This document shows positions 43,269-52,226 of a stretch of DNA of 64,000 nt, one piece after another (positions within the stretch are counted from its first letter, which is position 1; each line of letters opens with the position of its first letter). A program made the translations under genes and the position numbers. The notes beneath the pieces are model-generated. The model did not search any database. It saw only the letters and a list, made by a program, of their open reading frames with translations, and was not told where the DNA came from. The stretch is taken from contig NZ_CP052135.1 of the NCBI RefSeq assembly GCF_012955605.1, positions 300,001-364,000 of the forward strand, written 5' to 3'. The DNA is from Bacillus fonticola (GTDB taxonomy: Bacteria > Bacillota > Bacilli > Bacillales > JC228).

Positions 43269-43691
43269 CTACTGCTGCTGCTCCGGATAATCACAATACT
43301 CAATAATCGTCCCCTCGGTATCTGCCGGATTCAAATAAACCAATCGTCTGCCGTGTTTGTTGATACGGTAGGTTTCTTCGAGTATGCGGATGCCCCTATT
43401 CTTTAGGTCTTCCAGTGCTACTTCGAGATCAACTACACGGTAAGCGATGTGGTGAACGCCCTTGCCCTTTTGTCTTAAAAATCGGGCGATCGGAGAGGTT
43501 GTGTTGTTTGTCGGGGACAGCAGTTCAGTCCGATGTCCACTGACTTCCATCACGGCAATTTCGCTTTCGACGCCTACAGTCTCACTTCTGTAGCGGTCGA
43601 TTAATTTGCCACCGAGTACGTCTTCGTAAAATCGAATGCTTTCGTCCAAATTTCGAACCGCTACGCCAATGTGGTCTAGTTTTGTTTGCAT
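43269..43691 (-). CDS. VOC family protein, methylmalonyl-CoA epimerase-like
   Basis: A 140-residue vicinal-oxygen-chelate protein with the paired beta-alpha-beta-beta-beta modules. Metal-ligand-type residues are His in KLDHIGVAV, Glu in HRTELLSP, His in GVHHIAYRV and Glu in TIIEYCDY, the order found in methylmalonyl-CoA epimerase. Such an enzyme would epimerise (2R)/(2S)-methylmalonyl-CoA, but no mutase genes lie nearby, so the substrate is open. The start at 43691 follows GAGGGGG. The longer frame lacks a ribosome site. The tail ends in Gln repeats. Confidence 0.85.
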   Translation of the reverse strand: MQTKLDHIGVAVRNLDESIRFYEDVLGGKLIDRYRSETVGVESEIAVMEVSGHRTELLSPTNNTTSPIARFLRQKGKGVHHIAYRVVDLEVALEDLKNRGIRILEETYRINKHGRRLVYLNPADTEGTIIEYCDYPEQQQ

Positions 43692-43873
43692 GTGTATCCC
43701 CCTCATCCGTAATGTTTCCATTTTACCATTAATGCCCACTCTGCGCCTTCCTTACATTTTTCCCGCAGAATGCGCTACTTTGCCTGTTATAATGTGATGT
43801 TGAACGATTTCAAAACAAATGTTCAGCGCACTATATAAGAAGTGGCTAAGCTAAAAACGATAGGAGTTAACAT

Positions 43874-45319
43874 ATGAGTATGAACAGTTTTGTAGACTAT
43901 CAACTAAGCAACGAAATTATCCGAGCACTGGAGCAATTAGGTTACGAGCACCCGACCGAAGTCCAAAGTAAAGTGATCCCCATCGCTCTTCGGAAAAAGG
44001 ATCTTGCGGTGAAATCACGAACGGGGAGTGGTAAAACAGCCGCTTTTAGCATCCCCATTTGTGAAATGGTCGATTGGGAAGAGAATAAGCCACAAGCTTT
44101 GGTGTTAACGCCGACCCGTGAGCTGGCTAGTCAAGTGAAAGAGGACATGACGAACATCGGGAGATTTAAACGAATTAAGGCAACGGCTATTTACGGGAAG
44201 CAGCCCTTTGAAAGGCAAAGGATCGAGTTAAAGCAGAAGAGCCATGTCGTTGTCGGAACGCCGGGGCGTGTGCTGGATCATCTTGAAAAAGGCACGCTTG
44301 ATGTGGGGAAGCTGAAATATCTCGTTATCGATGAAGCGGATGAGATGCTAAATATGGGGTTTATTGATCAAGTAGAAGCCATCATCCATAAGTTGCCTAT
44401 CGATCGGATGACGATGCTGTTTTCTGCAACTTTACCAGGGGATGTAGCCAATTTGTGTCACCAGTACATGAGGAACCCGATTGATATTGAGATGAAAACA
44501 CCTGAAAGAGCCACAAGCCAAATCGATCACTCCCTTTTCATCGTGAAGGATGTAGAGAAGTTTGACCTGCTAAAAGCTGTTACGGTCATTGAGAATCCTG
44601 ATAGCTGTATGATTTTCTGCCGAACCCAAGAGCAGGTGGACAACTTGTTTACGCAACTACACCGTGCTGGCTATACGTGTGACAAAATCCACGGTGGTTT
44701 ATTACAGGAAGATCGCTTTGATGTGATGAATCGGTTCAAACGAGGGGAATTCCGCTATTTAGTGGCGACAGATGTAGCGGCAAGAGGCATCGATATTGAG
44801 AATATCTCGCTGGTGGTGAACTACGACTTCCCTATGGAACAGGAGAGTTACGTGCACCGATCAGGAAGAACCGGACGCGCTGGGAATACAGGAAAGGCGA
44901 TTAGCTTTGTCACACCATACGAAGACAAATTTTTAGCGGATATTGAAAACTATATTGGCTTTGAAATCCAAAAGAGAGACGCACCTTCAAAAGCAGCAGT
45001 GGAAAAAAAGAGAGCTGCCTTTGAGAATAAAATGAAAGCCCGCCCGACTATCAAAAAAGCCAAAAGTGAGCAACTTAATAAGGGAATCATGAAGCTCTAT
45101 TTTAATGGCGGCAAGAAAAAGAAAATGAGAGCTGTCGATTTTGTAGGTACCCTTTCAAACATCGAAGGAGTAACAGCGGACGACATCGGTATTATTACTA
45201 TCCAAGAGAACGTGTCATACGTCGACATCCTAAACGGCAAAGGCCCACTCGTACTCAAAGCGATGAAGGATACGACAGTTAAAGGGAAGCAATTGAAGGT
45301 ACATGAGGCGAGGAAATAG
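43874..45319 (+). CDS. dbpA: DEAD-box RNA helicase DbpA (YxiN type)
   Basis: ATP-dependent RNA helicase for 50S ribosomal subunit assembly, targeted to 23S rRNA hairpin 92 in the family. 481 residues with the Q motif ([13 protein letters not shown]), motif I (SRTGSGKT), Ia (PTRELASQV), II (DEAD), III (SAT), IV-VI ([21 protein letters not shown]). A C-terminal DbpA RNA-binding (RRM-like) domain follows from about residue 400, with a basic linker. Its presence distinguishes DbpA/YxiN from CshA-type helicases. AGGAG precedes the ATG. It is monocistronic and followed by a family A palindrome. Confidence 0.95.
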   Translation: MSMNSFVDYQLSNEIIRALEQLGYEHPTEVQSKVIPIALRKKDLAVKSRTGSGKTAAFSIPICEMVDWEENKPQALVLTPTRELASQVKEDMTNIGRFKRIKATAIYGKQPFERQRIELKQKSHVVVGTPGRVLDHLEKGTLDVGKLKYLVIDEADEMLNMGFIDQVEAIIHKLPIDRMTMLFSATLPGDVANLCHQYMRNPIDIEMKTPERATSQIDHSLFIVKDVEKFDLLKAVTVIENPDSCMIFCRTQEQVDNLFTQLHRAGYTCDKIHGGLLQEDRFDVMNRFKRGEFRYLVATDVAARGIDIENISLVVNYDFPMEQESYVHRSGRTGRAGNTGKAISFVTPYEDKFLADIENYIGFEIQKRDAPSKAAVEKKRAAFENKMKARPTIKKAKSEQLNKGIMKLYFNGGKKKKMRAVDFVGTLSNIEGVTADDIGIITIQENVSYVDILNGKGPLVLKAMKDTTVKGKQLKVHEARK

Positions 45320-45346
45320 TTTCAAAGCACTCAGTTCGGGCACTCC

Positions 45347-45454
45347 GGGAACTGGTACCACCCGATATTTGTCATTTCTTGTCGAAGGAGGCTAGAAAGG
45401 GTGAATGATAATTATCTAAAGGTTTTTCGACATATTTCGGGGCGTACCAGTTCC
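45347..45454. repeat. Family A palindrome between dbpA and aroA
   Basis: GGGAACTGGTACCACCCGATA opens it and TTCGACATATTTCGGGGCGT plus ACCAGTTCC closes it, with a loop of about 55 bases. It ends 30 bases before the aroA start codon. Confidence 0.87.
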
Positions 45455-45483
45455 GGCATTACTATATGAAAGGATGTATACAT

Positions 45484-46830
45484 ATGAGCCATGTAGACTT
45501 GAGAGCACGATCTCCGTGGTCAGCGTTAAACGATGTTCAAAGTGTTAGTATCTCCCCGCCTCAGCAGGCAATCGACGGGGAGATTAGAATTCCTGGAAGT
45601 AAAAGCTTTACGAACAGAGCGTTAATTATGGCTGGTTTGGCAAGCGGAACCACTGTTTTATCTGGCATTCTTAGAAGTGACGATTCCTACTGGTGTATCG
45701 ATGCACTGAATAAATTGGGCATACAAACAGAGGTAAATGGTGATGAGGTGACGGTCCATGGGGCTGGTTCAATGTGGCCGAACGAACAAGCCGAATTGTA
45801 CATAGGAGCAGCTGGAACGATTGCCCGTTTTCTTCCTGGGGCGTTAGCTGTAGGAAAGAAAGGGGACTGGGTGCTAGAGGCTAGTAAAAGGATGAGTGAA
45901 CGACCTGTCAGACCATTAATCGATGCGCTCAAAGTGCTGGGTGCCGATATTGAATATCTAGAAAAAGACGGGTACTACCCTATGCGTATAAAGGCTAAAC
46001 AACTCATGGGCGGCTCTGTTAGCATATCTGGGAAAGTTTCTAGTCAATTTATCAGCGGGCTCCTGTTAGCAAGTCCTTACGCGAAAAGAGAGGTGACCGT
46101 CACGATTCCGGATTATATTGTGCAGCAAGACTATGTCAAAATCACTTTGAACTTAATGGAGCAATTCGGAGTAAAGGCTCAATTCAATGAGAATTTTACA
46201 GAATTTAAAATCCCCAAATCAGAATACACAGGACGTCGTCTGCAGTTAGAAGCAGATGCCTCCACAGCGAGTTACTTTTTTGCTTTGGCCGCTATTACAA
46301 ATGGCCGAATCAAAATTACGAACCTGACTTTCGGAACTAGTCAACCTGATATCGACATGCTAAGCGTGTATAAAAAAATGGGCTGTACGATAACAAGAGG
46401 GGAAGACTTTATCGAATTGGTAGGAACGCCACAGTTGAAGGGTGGATTTGACATTAGTATGAAGGAAATGTCAGATCAAACGTTGACATTAGCAGCGATT
46501 GCTCCTTTCGCAACAGGACCGATTACGCTGCGGGACGTTGAGCACATTCGACACCATGAATCTGATCGGATCAGCGCTATCTGTACAGAGCTGAAGAAGG
46601 CTGGAGTTAAAGTGGAGGAGTTTAAGGACGGGTTGACAGTTCATCCTACAACCCCTCAGGCAGCTACTTTGAATTCCTATGATGATCATCGAGTGGCCAT
46701 GTCGTTAGCGCTGCTCGGAGTGAAAGTGCCAGGCATGGTGATCAACGATCCTGGATGCGTGTCGAAAACATGTCCTACTTATTTTGACTTGCTTCAGGGA
46801 TTGGGTGTGGGTGTTCAGTACTCAAATTAG
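45484..46830 (+). CDS. aroA: 3-phosphoshikimate 1-carboxyvinyltransferase (EPSP synthase), variant active site
   Basis: Transfers enolpyruvyl from PEP to shikimate-3-phosphate in the shikimate pathway. 448 residues. Clear EPSPS landmarks are IPGSKSFTNRALIMAGLA (shikimate-phosphate site), KRMSERPVRPL, SSQFISGLLLASPY, EADASTASYFFALAA and HHESDRISAICTELKKAG with the C-terminal DDHRVAMSLAL. The PEP loop usually written GNAGTAMRP reads GAAGTIARF here, changing residues at or near the glyphosate-binding spot. An N-terminal extension of about 30 residues precedes the fold. The start at 45484 follows AAAGGATG. It stands alone, away from other aro genes, so it may be a second, specialised copy. Confidence 0.88.
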   Translation: MSHVDLRARSPWSALNDVQSVSISPPQQAIDGEIRIPGSKSFTNRALIMAGLASGTTVLSGILRSDDSYWCIDALNKLGIQTEVNGDEVTVHGAGSMWPNEQAELYIGAAGTIARFLPGALAVGKKGDWVLEASKRMSERPVRPLIDALKVLGADIEYLEKDGYYPMRIKAKQLMGGSVSISGKVSSQFISGLLLASPYAKREVTVTIPDYIVQQDYVKITLNLMEQFGVKAQFNENFTEFKIPKSEYTGRRLQLEADASTASYFFALAAITNGRIKITNLTFGTSQPDIDMLSVYKKMGCTITRGEDFIELVGTPQLKGGFDISMKEMSDQTLTLAAIAPFATGPITLRDVEHIRHHESDRISAICTELKKAGVKVEEFKDGLTVHPTTPQAATLNSYDDHRVAMSLALLGVKVPGMVINDPGCVSKTCPTYFDLLQGLGVGVQYSN

Positions 46831-46930
46831 GACAGGGTAGGACAAGGAGCTGGTACCACCCGGTAGTGACATAGAAAGACCCATTGCGTTATTCGAAGAG
46901 TCCATCTTACCTTCTTTATGAAAAATGAAA

Positions 46931-46956
46931 GGAACTAATCTAACCAGATTAGTTCC
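46931..46956. terminator. Perfect hairpin downstream of aroA
   Basis: GGAACTAATCT pairs with AGATTAGTTCC around AACC, followed by TCCTTTG. It is the probable aroA terminator, 100 bases past the stop. Confidence 0.7.
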
Positions 46957-46991
46957 TCCTTTGCACGCCCTGGCAAGCTAGCGTATGCGTA

Positions 46992-47168
46992 TTAAAAATA
47001 GTTGCAACCGTTTATTCTAACTCTTAAATAGGCTCGTTGCATCCGGAAAAAATCTTCAAATTGTTGTAATGGTAGTTGCTCCTTAAGTCCGAAAACCTCT
47101 TGACGAAAGTATCTATTGTTTTCCCCTAGAACAAAATCTTCAACGATCTCCTCGTATGGTGATATGAG
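46992..47168 (-). pseudogene. Orphan C-terminal gene fragment
   Basis: An open frame of 58 codons without a start codon ends at TAA. The sequence is protein-like (EEIVEDFVLGENNRYFRQEV, then FEDFFRMQRAYLRVRINGC) and is cut by a TAG on its upstream side. It looks like the tail of a once longer soluble protein. I cannot name the parent. It lies wholly between the two split family A arms. Confidence 0.45.
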
Positions 47169-47214
47169 CTACTTTCCGTTCGACTAATTCGAGGTGTACC
47201 AGTTCCTAAAGTGG

Positions 47215-47242
47215 TATAATGGGAATGTGAAATATTTCACTA
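47215..47242 (+). promoter_or_regulatory. cyd promoter -10 region and Rex operator
   Basis: A TATAAT is followed within six bases by TGTGAAATATTTCAC (47226-47240), which matches the redox repressor Rex consensus TTGTGAA-N4-TTCACAA except at its ends. Rex controls cyd genes in B. subtilis and releases DNA when NADH rises. The -35 region falls in the family A right arm and is weak. Confidence 0.75.
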
Positions 47243-47282
47243 AGTTTCAATTAAGTCTCTTTCGGATGAGGAGATCGTATAT

Positions 47283-49016
47283 ATGAAGCAATTAAAAGGT
47301 ATAGCAACTGTATCGAGGGCGTCTTTATGGGTTCTTGTTATTTCTGCGGTGTTGACGGGTGCGACGATTGTTGGGCAAGCGTATTTTTTTGTTGCGATTG
47401 TGGATGGCGTTTTTTTAAAAGAGAAGTCGTTTGAAGAGATTGTACCGCTACTTGGTGGTTTGCTAGCGGTTTTGCTGGCGCGGGTCACTTTCACGTATGT
47501 GAGCGGACGTGTCGGTGTTAAAGTAGCTTCAAGGGTAAAGCGTGATGTTCGTAAGGCCCTTTTAAATAAGTTTTCAAGAAACCCTATGCAGGCTTCTCTG
47601 CACGGGCAATCTGGTCAAAAAGTGAGTGTCATGATGGATGCTGTGGATGAGATAGACAGCTATTACAGCAAGTACCTTCCCCAGATGATTCAAACGTCTA
47701 TTGTTCCGCTTATGATACTGAGCGTCGTGTTCACGCAACATATCTTTTCAGGTTTGCTCATGCTGATTTCGGCACCGTTTATTCCTATTTTCTTTATCAT
47801 TATCGGGGTGAAGACGCAGAAGAAGTCGGAAACACAGTTGGAGAAGATGGCTGAGTTCTCGGGGCGATTTTTGGATACTTTGCAAGGGTTAATTACGTTG
47901 AAATTGTTTGGGCGGGCAGCTAGACAGAAAGAGGCGATACAACAGAGTAGCCTAGATTTTCGTGATGCCACGATGGACGTTTTGAAGATTGCCTTTTTAT
48001 CGACGCTGACAATTGAGTTCATTTCCATGCTTAGCACAGGGTTGATCGCGCTTGAAATAGGACTGCGTCTCGTCGTATTCGAAAGCATCACCTTCTTTAC
48101 TGCTTTCTTTGTGTTGATATTGGCTCCTGAGTTTTATTTGTCCTTGAAGGAGCTGAGTGCTGCGTTCCATACGGGTCGTGGGAGTATGGGTGCTGCGAAA
48201 AAGGTGGCAGAGGAATTAACGGAAACGGAGCAAGCAGTCCAATGGGGCGAGGAAACCTTACAAGCTCGATCGACGCCACCAGCGATCGGGCTGAGAGGGA
48301 CAGGCTTCCGTTACGGTGAGGACGGCTTTGCGTTGAAAAATATCCAAGCAGAGCTTCCTCCATACGGGCAAATTGCCATTGTTGGACGAAGTGGCTCTGG
48401 AAAAACGACGCTGCTTCACCTGATTGCTGGGTTGGTTGCTCCTCAGGAAGGCGAAATGGTCGTCGATGGGCGGTTGCTATCAGATTACAAAGAGAAGGAT
48501 TGGCTCGATCAGTTAAGTTATATCTCGCAGCATCCGTACCTGTTCTCCGGAACGATTGAGGAGAATATTGCGATTGGTGGTAGGCCAGGGGCATCCCGAG
48601 TGGAGGTAAAGAAGGCTGCCGAGAAAGCTGGCATCGCAGGCATGATCAAATCTCTTGAAAAGGGTTACGATACAGCCATTGGAGAAGCAGGAAGAGGTCT
48701 TTCTGGTGGTGAGAAGCAACGGATCGCCATTGCTAGAGCCTTTCTCAAAAAACCTTCCGTTATTCTGTTTGATGAGCCGACGACCGGACTCGATCTTCAT
48801 ACCGAGCGGATTTTGCAGGAATCTATGAAGGAGCTTTCTCAAAGCTCAACGGTCATTACGGTCGCGCATCGTCTCCATACGATTAAAAACGCAGACCAAA
48901 TTCTCTTTTTATCTGATGGAGAGTTAGTGGCTACGGGAACACATAAGGAGCTAATCGGATCGGTAGTAGAATATCGCGACATGGTGTCTGCTCAGCAAGG
49001 GGGGAGTGCCGAGTGA
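47283..49016 (+). CDS. cydD: CydD, ABC transporter for cytochrome bd assembly
   Basis: Half of the heterodimeric CydDC ABC exporter, which moves cysteine/glutathione or haem-related compounds and is required to assemble cytochrome bd oxidase. 577 residues: six membrane helices in residues 10-310 and an ATPase domain with Walker A GRSGSGKTT near residue 374, the signature LSGGEKQR and Walker B VILFDEPTTGLD. The ATG follows GAGGAG. The 3' end overlaps cydC by four bases. cydAB are not in the window, whereas in B. subtilis all four are contiguous, so here the oxidase genes are elsewhere. Confidence 0.93.
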   Translation: MKQLKGIATVSRASLWVLVISAVLTGATIVGQAYFFVAIVDGVFLKEKSFEEIVPLLGGLLAVLLARVTFTYVSGRVGVKVASRVKRDVRKALLNKFSRNPMQASLHGQSGQKVSVMMDAVDEIDSYYSKYLPQMIQTSIVPLMILSVVFTQHIFSGLLMLISAPFIPIFFIIIGVKTQKKSETQLEKMAEFSGRFLDTLQGLITLKLFGRAARQKEAIQQSSLDFRDATMDVLKIAFLSTLTIEFISMLSTGLIALEIGLRLVVFESITFFTAFFVLILAPEFYLSLKELSAAFHTGRGSMGAAKKVAEELTETEQAVQWGEETLQARSTPPAIGLRGTGFRYGEDGFALKNIQAELPPYGQIAIVGRSGSGKTTLLHLIAGLVAPQEGEMVVDGRLLSDYKEKDWLDQLSYISQHPYLFSGTIEENIAIGGRPGASRVEVKKAAEKAGIAGMIKSLEKGYDTAIGEAGRGLSGGEKQRIAIARAFLKKPSVILFDEPTTGLDLHTERILQESMKELSQSSTVITVAHRLHTIKNADQILFLSDGELVATGTHKELIGSVVEYRDMVSAQQGGSAE

Positions 49017-50734
49017 AGGATTTATTGATTGTTACAAAGCTGGTGATGGTCGAGAAAAAGGACATTTTGTATTCTATCCTTTTCGGTTTTCTCGCGGCGA
49101 TTACCGCTGTGGCTCTTTTTGCAGCAAGTGGTTATATGATTTCCAAGGCTGCTTTGGTGCCTCCTATAAACACGTTGACAATCATGATTGCGGTAGTGAA
49201 GCTCTTGGGAATTGCGAGAGCAGCAAGTCGCTATGCGGAACGATATTTTTCTCATCGGGCGACCTTTACAATATTGAGCAATTTGCGTGTCTCGTTTTAC
49301 GAGAAGCTTGAGCCATTAGCGCCGGGGATCTTTCAAAAGTTTCGAAGCGGAGATCTACTTTCTAGAATTGTCGGCGACGTGGAAAGCTTACAAAACTTCT
49401 TTTTACGTGTGTTTTATCCGCCCATTGTATTGGTCATCGTCTTTTTAAGTACGATCTTCTTTGTCACTTTTTACTCGGTTACTGTTGCATTAGTCTTGCT
49501 CGTAGGTTTGTTGCTCACAAGCTTCGTAGTGCCAGCTGTATTCGCGGTAAGCCAAAGGACAATCGACCACCATGTGCGAGATGGTAGAGGAGAATTGTCT
49601 ACTGAAGTGACCGAGTTTTTGTATGGCTATCGTGATTTGAAAATCTATCAAAAGCTCGATGGAAAAGAACAGCAACTAACGAACACTTCTGATGCCTATA
49701 TTAAAGAACAGGAGAGAGAAGGAGTCCACGCTGTATTGGGCCAGTCAGTGAATACGATCGTTTCCCTCGTAATTTCTTGGTTTGTGCTTGCGCTAGGCGC
49801 TTATTTAGTTGTTGAGGGTCAGTTAGATGGTCTGTTCTTGGCGATGCTCGTGATGATTTCGCTCACTGTTTTTGAAAATGCGACTCCAATGGCTGTTCTA
49901 CCGAGTCATTTGGAAGATAGTCGACGAGCGGCTACGCGGCTTTTTTCTGTGGTGAGTGAGGGATCTCCAGAGGAAGTACAGCAGAGAGAAATGGTGAAGC
50001 TCCACTCTGAGAAGGCTCTGTCGATTCAAATGGACGATGTGAGCTTTGCTTTTCCAGGAGAAGCTCGTACGACATTGAAAAACATCAACTTGAGTTTGCC
50101 AGTCGGATCGAAAACGACGATCGTCGGTCCGAGTGGTTCAGGGAAATCGACGTTGCTACAGCTTTTGTTGAAGATGAACACCGCTAATCAAGGTGGGATT
50201 TCTATAGATGGAACATCCGTCAACCGCATCCCACAAGAAAGTATTTGGGAAGAAGCGAATGTAGTTTTGCAGGAAAACCACTTTTTCTTCGGAACAATAC
50301 GTGACAACTTGCTAATCGCTAATGATGGATTGACTGATGAAGAGATGGAAGGCATGTTAGCAAAGGTGAAGCTGAACTCATTCTCTTTATCGGACCCAGT
50401 ATTTGAAAAAGGCGAGAATTTGTCTGGCGGGGAGAAGCAAAGACTAGCCATTGCCCGCGCTATGTTGAAAGGCGCGCATCTATGGTTGTTGGATGAACCA
50501 ACCTCCTCAATAGATGTGCTAACGGAACGGTCGATTTACAATCACCTTTTCCATCAGGCGAAGGAAGATACTGTTGTTCTAGTTAGCCACCGACTAACAG
50601 GCTTGGAGAAGATGGATCAGATTATTGTTATGGAGCAGGGGACCATTATTGAATCAGGGTCGTTTGATGAGCTTATGGAGAAAAAAGGCTACTTCTATGA
50701 GATGAAGCAGATTGAGAAGAGTGTGCTGATGTGA
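49013..50734 (+). CDS. cydC: CydC, ABC transporter for cytochrome bd assembly
   Basis: Partner of CydD, 573 residues with the same plan. The transmembrane domain spans residues 10-300, and the nucleotide-binding domain has GPSGSGKST near residue 371, LSGGEKQR and LWLLDEPTSSID. The GTG start sits in the GTGA overlap with the cydD stop, giving coupled translation and a 1:1 complex. The A-loop region (IQMDDVSFAFPGEA) precedes Walker A. The Rex operator at 47226 should place both under NADH/NAD+ control. Confidence 0.93.
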   Translation: MKDLLIVTKLVMVEKKDILYSILFGFLAAITAVALFAASGYMISKAALVPPINTLTIMIAVVKLLGIARAASRYAERYFSHRATFTILSNLRVSFYEKLEPLAPGIFQKFRSGDLLSRIVGDVESLQNFFLRVFYPPIVLVIVFLSTIFFVTFYSVTVALVLLVGLLLTSFVVPAVFAVSQRTIDHHVRDGRGELSTEVTEFLYGYRDLKIYQKLDGKEQQLTNTSDAYIKEQEREGVHAVLGQSVNTIVSLVISWFVLALGAYLVVEGQLDGLFLAMLVMISLTVFENATPMAVLPSHLEDSRRAATRLFSVVSEGSPEEVQQREMVKLHSEKALSIQMDDVSFAFPGEARTTLKNINLSLPVGSKTTIVGPSGSGKSTLLQLLLKMNTANQGGISIDGTSVNRIPQESIWEEANVVLQENHFFFGTIRDNLLIANDGLTDEEMEGMLAKVKLNSFSLSDPVFEKGENLSGGEKQRLAIARAMLKGAHLWLLDEPTSSIDVLTERSIYNHLFHQAKEDTVVLVSHRLTGLEKMDQIIVMEQGTIIESGSFDELMEKKGYFYEMKQIEKSVLM

Positions 50735-50740
50735 GTTTAT

Positions 50741-50776
50741 GAAGGGACTGTCCTAACCGTTGGGCAGTCCCTTTTG
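50741..50776 (+). terminator. Terminator of cydDC
   Basis: AGGGACTG pairs with CAGTCCCT around CCTAACCGTTGGG, and TTTT follows directly. Confidence 0.85.
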
Positions 50777-50843
50777 CATGTGCATGTTACTGTAGCCAAA
50801 TGGTTACAGTAACAACTAGGTTTACAATCAAGGAGGGTAATCA

Positions 50844-50963
50844 ATGGAAAGCACAAATGAATTTGTAAAGAAGGTACAAGATAATCAGAAGAAAGCCGAA
50901 CAAAATAAGAAGCGTCAAGGTAGCCAGGATCCGAGTAACAAGCTACCTAATAAGCAGCACTAA
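50844..50963 (+). CDS. DUF4023-like 39-residue protein
   Basis: A short hydrophilic, Lys/Gln/Asn-rich protein (MESTNEFVKKVQDNQKKAEQ at the start, KLPNKQH at the end). It fits the pattern I recall for DUF4023, a small Bacillus family of unknown role. A strong AAGGAGGG lies seven bases before the ATG and a terminator follows the stop at once, so it is a complete one-gene unit. No Cys or membrane segment is present. Confidence 0.7.
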   Translation: MESTNEFVKKVQDNQKKAEQNKKRQGSQDPSNKLPNKQH

Positions 50964-50968
50964 TGACG

Positions 50969-50996
50969 AGATCGCCGATTTGGCGGTCTTTTTTTG
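50969..50996 (+). terminator. Terminator after the DUF4023-like gene
   Basis: A GATCGCC/GGCGGTC stem around GATTT, with a T7 run. Confidence 0.85.
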
Positions 50997-51150
50997 TGGA
51001 ATTGCGAACGAAAAGAGCACTTTGACGATTTATCGGAACTATTTGTATAGGTAAATCGAGTTGTTGGGCAACTCTTTTTTGCACTTGTTAACCTGGTTCT
51101 GAGGAACGAAAATGTTAAAATACATAAAAGCCCATTTGGAGATGATGCAT

Positions 51151-51870
51151 ATGTTCTTAAGATCTATCAGTCTTCTGCGCGATGAAATCGGTTTTAGTAA
51201 TCGTTATCCGTTTTCCATTCCTGCCATCAAAAGTCTCAATAAATTAGATTTAAAGAGCAAGGTAACCTTCTTTGTAGGCGAAAATGGCTCTGGAAAATCA
51301 ACCTTACTGGAAGCTATTGCTGACAAATGCGAGTTCAATACAGCAGGCGGTGGACGGAATAATATGTATGATGTCCACGCTTCTGAATCTTCACTTGGTG
51401 ATTTTATTAGACTTTCTTGGTTGCCCAAAATTACGAATGGTTTCTTCCTGAGGGCAGAATCTTTTTATCAGTTCGCCTCTCATATTGACGAGGTTGATAG
51501 TGATGGGTTCAGAGATTACGGTGGTCGTTCTTTGCATAAACAGTCGCATGGAGAATCTTTTCTATCCTTATTTGTGCACCGCTTTAAGGGCAAAGCTATT
51601 TATCTGTTAGATGAGCCAGAGGCAGCGCTATCTCCGCAAAGGCAGCTTGCGTTTTTGAGGGTCATTCATGATCTGGCGTCAGAGGGTGATAGTCAATTTA
51701 TTATTGCCACGCATTCTCCAATTTTGCTAGGTTATCCAGATGCAACGATTTTGAGCTTTGACGATGGTGAGATTAAAGAAGTAGCGTATGAAGAAACGGA
51801 TCATTATCAAATTACGAAGTACTTTTTACAGCATAGGGAGAAGTTTTTGGAGGAGATTTTGGAGAAGTAG
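51151..51870 (+). CDS. AAA family ATPase (SMC/ABC-type, AAA_21-like)
   Basis: A 239-residue soluble ATPase. Walker A is VGENGSGKSTLLEAIA near residue 43. The signature-like stretch is SHGESFLSLF near residue 131, with Walker B AIYLLDEPEAALSPQRQ and the switch His in IIATHSPILLGYPDA. There is no membrane partner. Such proteins act alone or as repair or anti-phage ATPases, but here nothing nearby suggests a defence system. I choose the ATG at 51151, nine bases after TTTGGAG. Longer in-frame starts exist. Confidence 0.8.
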   Translation: MFLRSISLLRDEIGFSNRYPFSIPAIKSLNKLDLKSKVTFFVGENGSGKSTLLEAIADKCEFNTAGGGRNNMYDVHASESSLGDFIRLSWLPKITNGFFLRAESFYQFASHIDEVDSDGFRDYGGRSLHKQSHGESFLSLFVHRFKGKAIYLLDEPEAALSPQRQLAFLRVIHDLASEGDSQFIIATHSPILLGYPDATILSFDDGEIKEVAYEETDHYQITKYFLQHREKFLEEILEK

Positions 51871-51906
51871 TGATGGGAACGTATGTTCGTTTATAAAAGA
51901 AAATGA

Positions 51907-51943
51907 TATAATGAAAGCAGTTACATAAAGTAGGTGGGCGGTT
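51907..51943 (+). promoter_or_regulatory. Promoter and 5' leader of a type I toxin mRNA
   Basis: TATAAT at 51907, then a leader with GGGCGGTT (51936-51943) that is complementary to AACCGCCC at 52086-52093 in the mRNA 3' part. Such 5'-3' pairing is typical of holin-like type I toxin mRNAs. Confidence 0.55.
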
Positions 51944-51975
51944 GATACTCCCTGACTGAAAGGGGGTGTTTCAAA

Positions 51976-52145
51976 ATGATGACATATGAAGCAATGAACG
52001 TGCTCTTGCAATTTGGCATTCTCCTAGTGCCGGGTTAACACTGGTAGTAGGAATCATCGCACTCGTCATCAATAGAAAAAGAAGTAACCGCCCTACTCTG
52101 TCCAGGAATTGGGTGATTACTTCTTCTTCTTGTACACCTAACTAA
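51976..52145 (+). pseudogene. Holin-like type I toxin gene, frameshifted
   Basis: The ATG behind AGGGGGTG opens MMTYEAMNVLLQFGILLV, the start of the small hydrophobic holin-like toxins (TxpA/BsrG relatives). The frame then stops at codon 21. One base difference at GTGCCGGG would restore the rest: from 52035 the alternate frame reads LTLVVGIIALVINRKR, completing the membrane helix and the basic C-terminus, and it ends at TAA 52143. A one-base deletion or a sequencing error therefore splits the toxin. The terminator at 52183 and the antisense unit support the assignment. Confidence 0.65.
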
Positions 52146-52226
52146 TGGTCAACCGCGCTACATGCGGTGTGTAACTGCTTGGCGAGGTCATCACACCTCG
52201 TCTTTTTTATTTCTCTACTGTATATA
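52076..52226 (-). ncRNA. Candidate antisense RNA antitoxin
   Basis: On the minus strand, TTGCAA (52256-52261), an 18-base spacer and TATACT (52232-52237) form a sigma-A promoter. About 150 bases downstream a stem of AAGTAATCACCC with GGGCGGTTACTT, followed by CTTTTT, ends inside the toxin 3' region. Convergent overlap with the toxin mRNA is the usual geometry of TxpA/RatA-type type I systems. I infer the RNA; only the promoter and terminator are seen. Confidence 0.5.
52183..52208 (+). terminator. Terminator of the toxin mRNA
   Basis: CGAGGT pairs with ACCTCG around CATCAC, followed by TCTTTTTT. Confidence 0.75.

Larger units (their letters stand above)
46846..47206. repeat. Widely split family A arms bracketing other sequence
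   Basis: The left arm GGAGCTGGTACCACCC is at 46846 and the right arm TTCGACTAATTCGAGGTGTA plus CCAGTTCC ends at 47206. About 310 bases separate them, against 5-70 in other copies. Between them lie a terminator and an orphan reading-frame fragment. Confidence 0.6.

Noticed and set aside
51976-52038. Complete 20-residue peptide
   Set aside because: It stops in the middle of a membrane helix that continues in the next frame, so it is treated as a frameshifted toxin gene.
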